DNA of 64,000 nt. It comes from an uncultured Pelagibacteraceae bacterium (GTDB lineage: Bacteria; Pseudomonadota; Alphaproteobacteria; Pelagibacterales; Pelagibacteraceae). Positions 63,783 through 64,000 of the stretch are shown here, piece by piece. Position 1 is the first letter of the stretch, and every line of letters begins with the position of its first letter. The stretch is from NCBI GenBank assembly GCA_902602655.1, contig CACKRM010000002.1:1-64000 (forward strand). Reading direction: 5' to 3'. The notes under the pieces are model-generated. The model saw only the letters and a list, made by a program, of their open reading frames with translations, was not told the DNA's origin and did no database searches. Made by a program: the position numbers and the translations under genes.

Positions 63783-63960
63783 AAACTCACAGCTTCTATC
63801 CTTTTCAGGATAGAAACGTGAAGTTTTGGTTCGTCGTTGTAGGCGCTACCGCCGAACCTTCCCGATCAACCATTTTAGCGCTACTCAGTTGATCTTTCTG
63901 CCCTTTAAGCTTGAACCTCTCGGTTTTTCCTTAAATGGCCAGTTAAGAGTTGCCTCTTAA
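63783..63960 (-). ncRNA. candidate structured small RNA
   Basis: Read on the minus strand the region folds into five successive hairpins: TTAAGAG-GCAA-CTCTTAA (63943-63960); an arm with AACC-GAGA-GGTT at its tip (63914-63925) within 63902-63938; GATCAAC..GTTGATC (63864-63894); GGTTCG..CGAACC with inner GGCG/CGCC (63828-63858); and TTCTATCC..GGATAGAA (63794-63815), followed after GCTGTGAG by T5. Two loops are GNRA only on the minus strand (GCAA, GAGA), which sets the strand. TTGGAT-N17-TATTAA at 63989-63961 is a possible promoter, though its start point would fall inside hairpin 1. I do not recognise 6S, SRP, tmRNA or RNase P. No protein reading frame explains it. Confidence 0.65.
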
Positions 63961-64000
63961 TTAATATGATTAAAACATAGTTAATCCAATAATTAAATCA

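Noticed and set aside
63783-63960. tmRNA, RNase P RNA, SRP RNA or 6S RNA
   Set aside because: The invariant pieces (tmRNA tag and GGTTTCGAC end, RNase P GAGGAAAGTCC, SRP GGAAGCAG core, 6S central bubble) are not visible on either strand.

Overview
The window is a very AT-rich, gene-dense stretch of an alphaproteobacterium, most likely a member of the SAR11 clade (Pelagibacterales). The grounds are short or overlapping gene junctions, almost no intergenic DNA, Lys/Asn/Ile-rich proteins, alphaproteobacterial gene order (pyrG-kdsA-eno-ftsB; cdsA-dxr-bamA-lpx; trpEGDC-lexA), an alphaproteobacterial LexA box, and the APR reductase plus sulfonate genes known from marine SAR11. I see no insertion sequence, CRISPR array, rRNA or prophage. 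One tRNA (CAT anticodon) is present.

Layout. 1-8126: a frameshifted NodU-type carbamoyltransferase, then a minus-strand housekeeping run (RatA-like START protein, lipA, ftsB, eno, kdsA, pyrG, secG, tpiA). 8188-16627: plus strand, a PpiD/SurA-like chaperone, trpEGDC, lexA, gltX and an ATP-grasp protein. 16593-27045: minus-strand envelope cluster (lpxB, PQQ-type sugar dehydrogenase, lpxI, lpxA, fabZ, lpxD, Skp-like, bamA, dxr, cdsA, methyltransferase). 27058-30701: tRNA-Met, two tandem GT61 glycosyltransferases with almost identical 5' ends, a double winged-helix regulator and a small membrane protein.

30826-59629 is the most informative part: a nearly complete organosulfonate catabolic region. 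Taurine is imported by TauABC. A class III aminotransferase (Tpa-like), with alanine dehydrogenase recycling pyruvate, would make sulfoacetaldehyde. Xsc and Pta turn this into sulfite plus acetyl-CoA. A TRAP transporter with HpsN (HisD-like sulfopropanediol dehydrogenase) would take up and oxidise dihydroxypropanesulfonate (DHPS) to sulfolactate, and SuyAB splits sulfolactate into pyruvate and sulfite. AprBA with a membrane anchor (AprM) would oxidise the sulfite. Embedded among these are poorly understood genes: a five-gene operon with three small putative alpha/beta-barrel proteins (40225-41987), a TauC with a long N-terminal extension, and an unknown gene in the apr operon.

59719-64000: a CADD-type protein (likely para-aminobenzoate synthesis), an MFS carrier overlapping metC, a 27-residue extremely basic microprotein, a six-helix membrane protein, and a highly structured region that looks like a minus-strand small RNA. 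Two homopolymer frameshifts, one in the essential gene eno, suggest base-level errors in the assembly.
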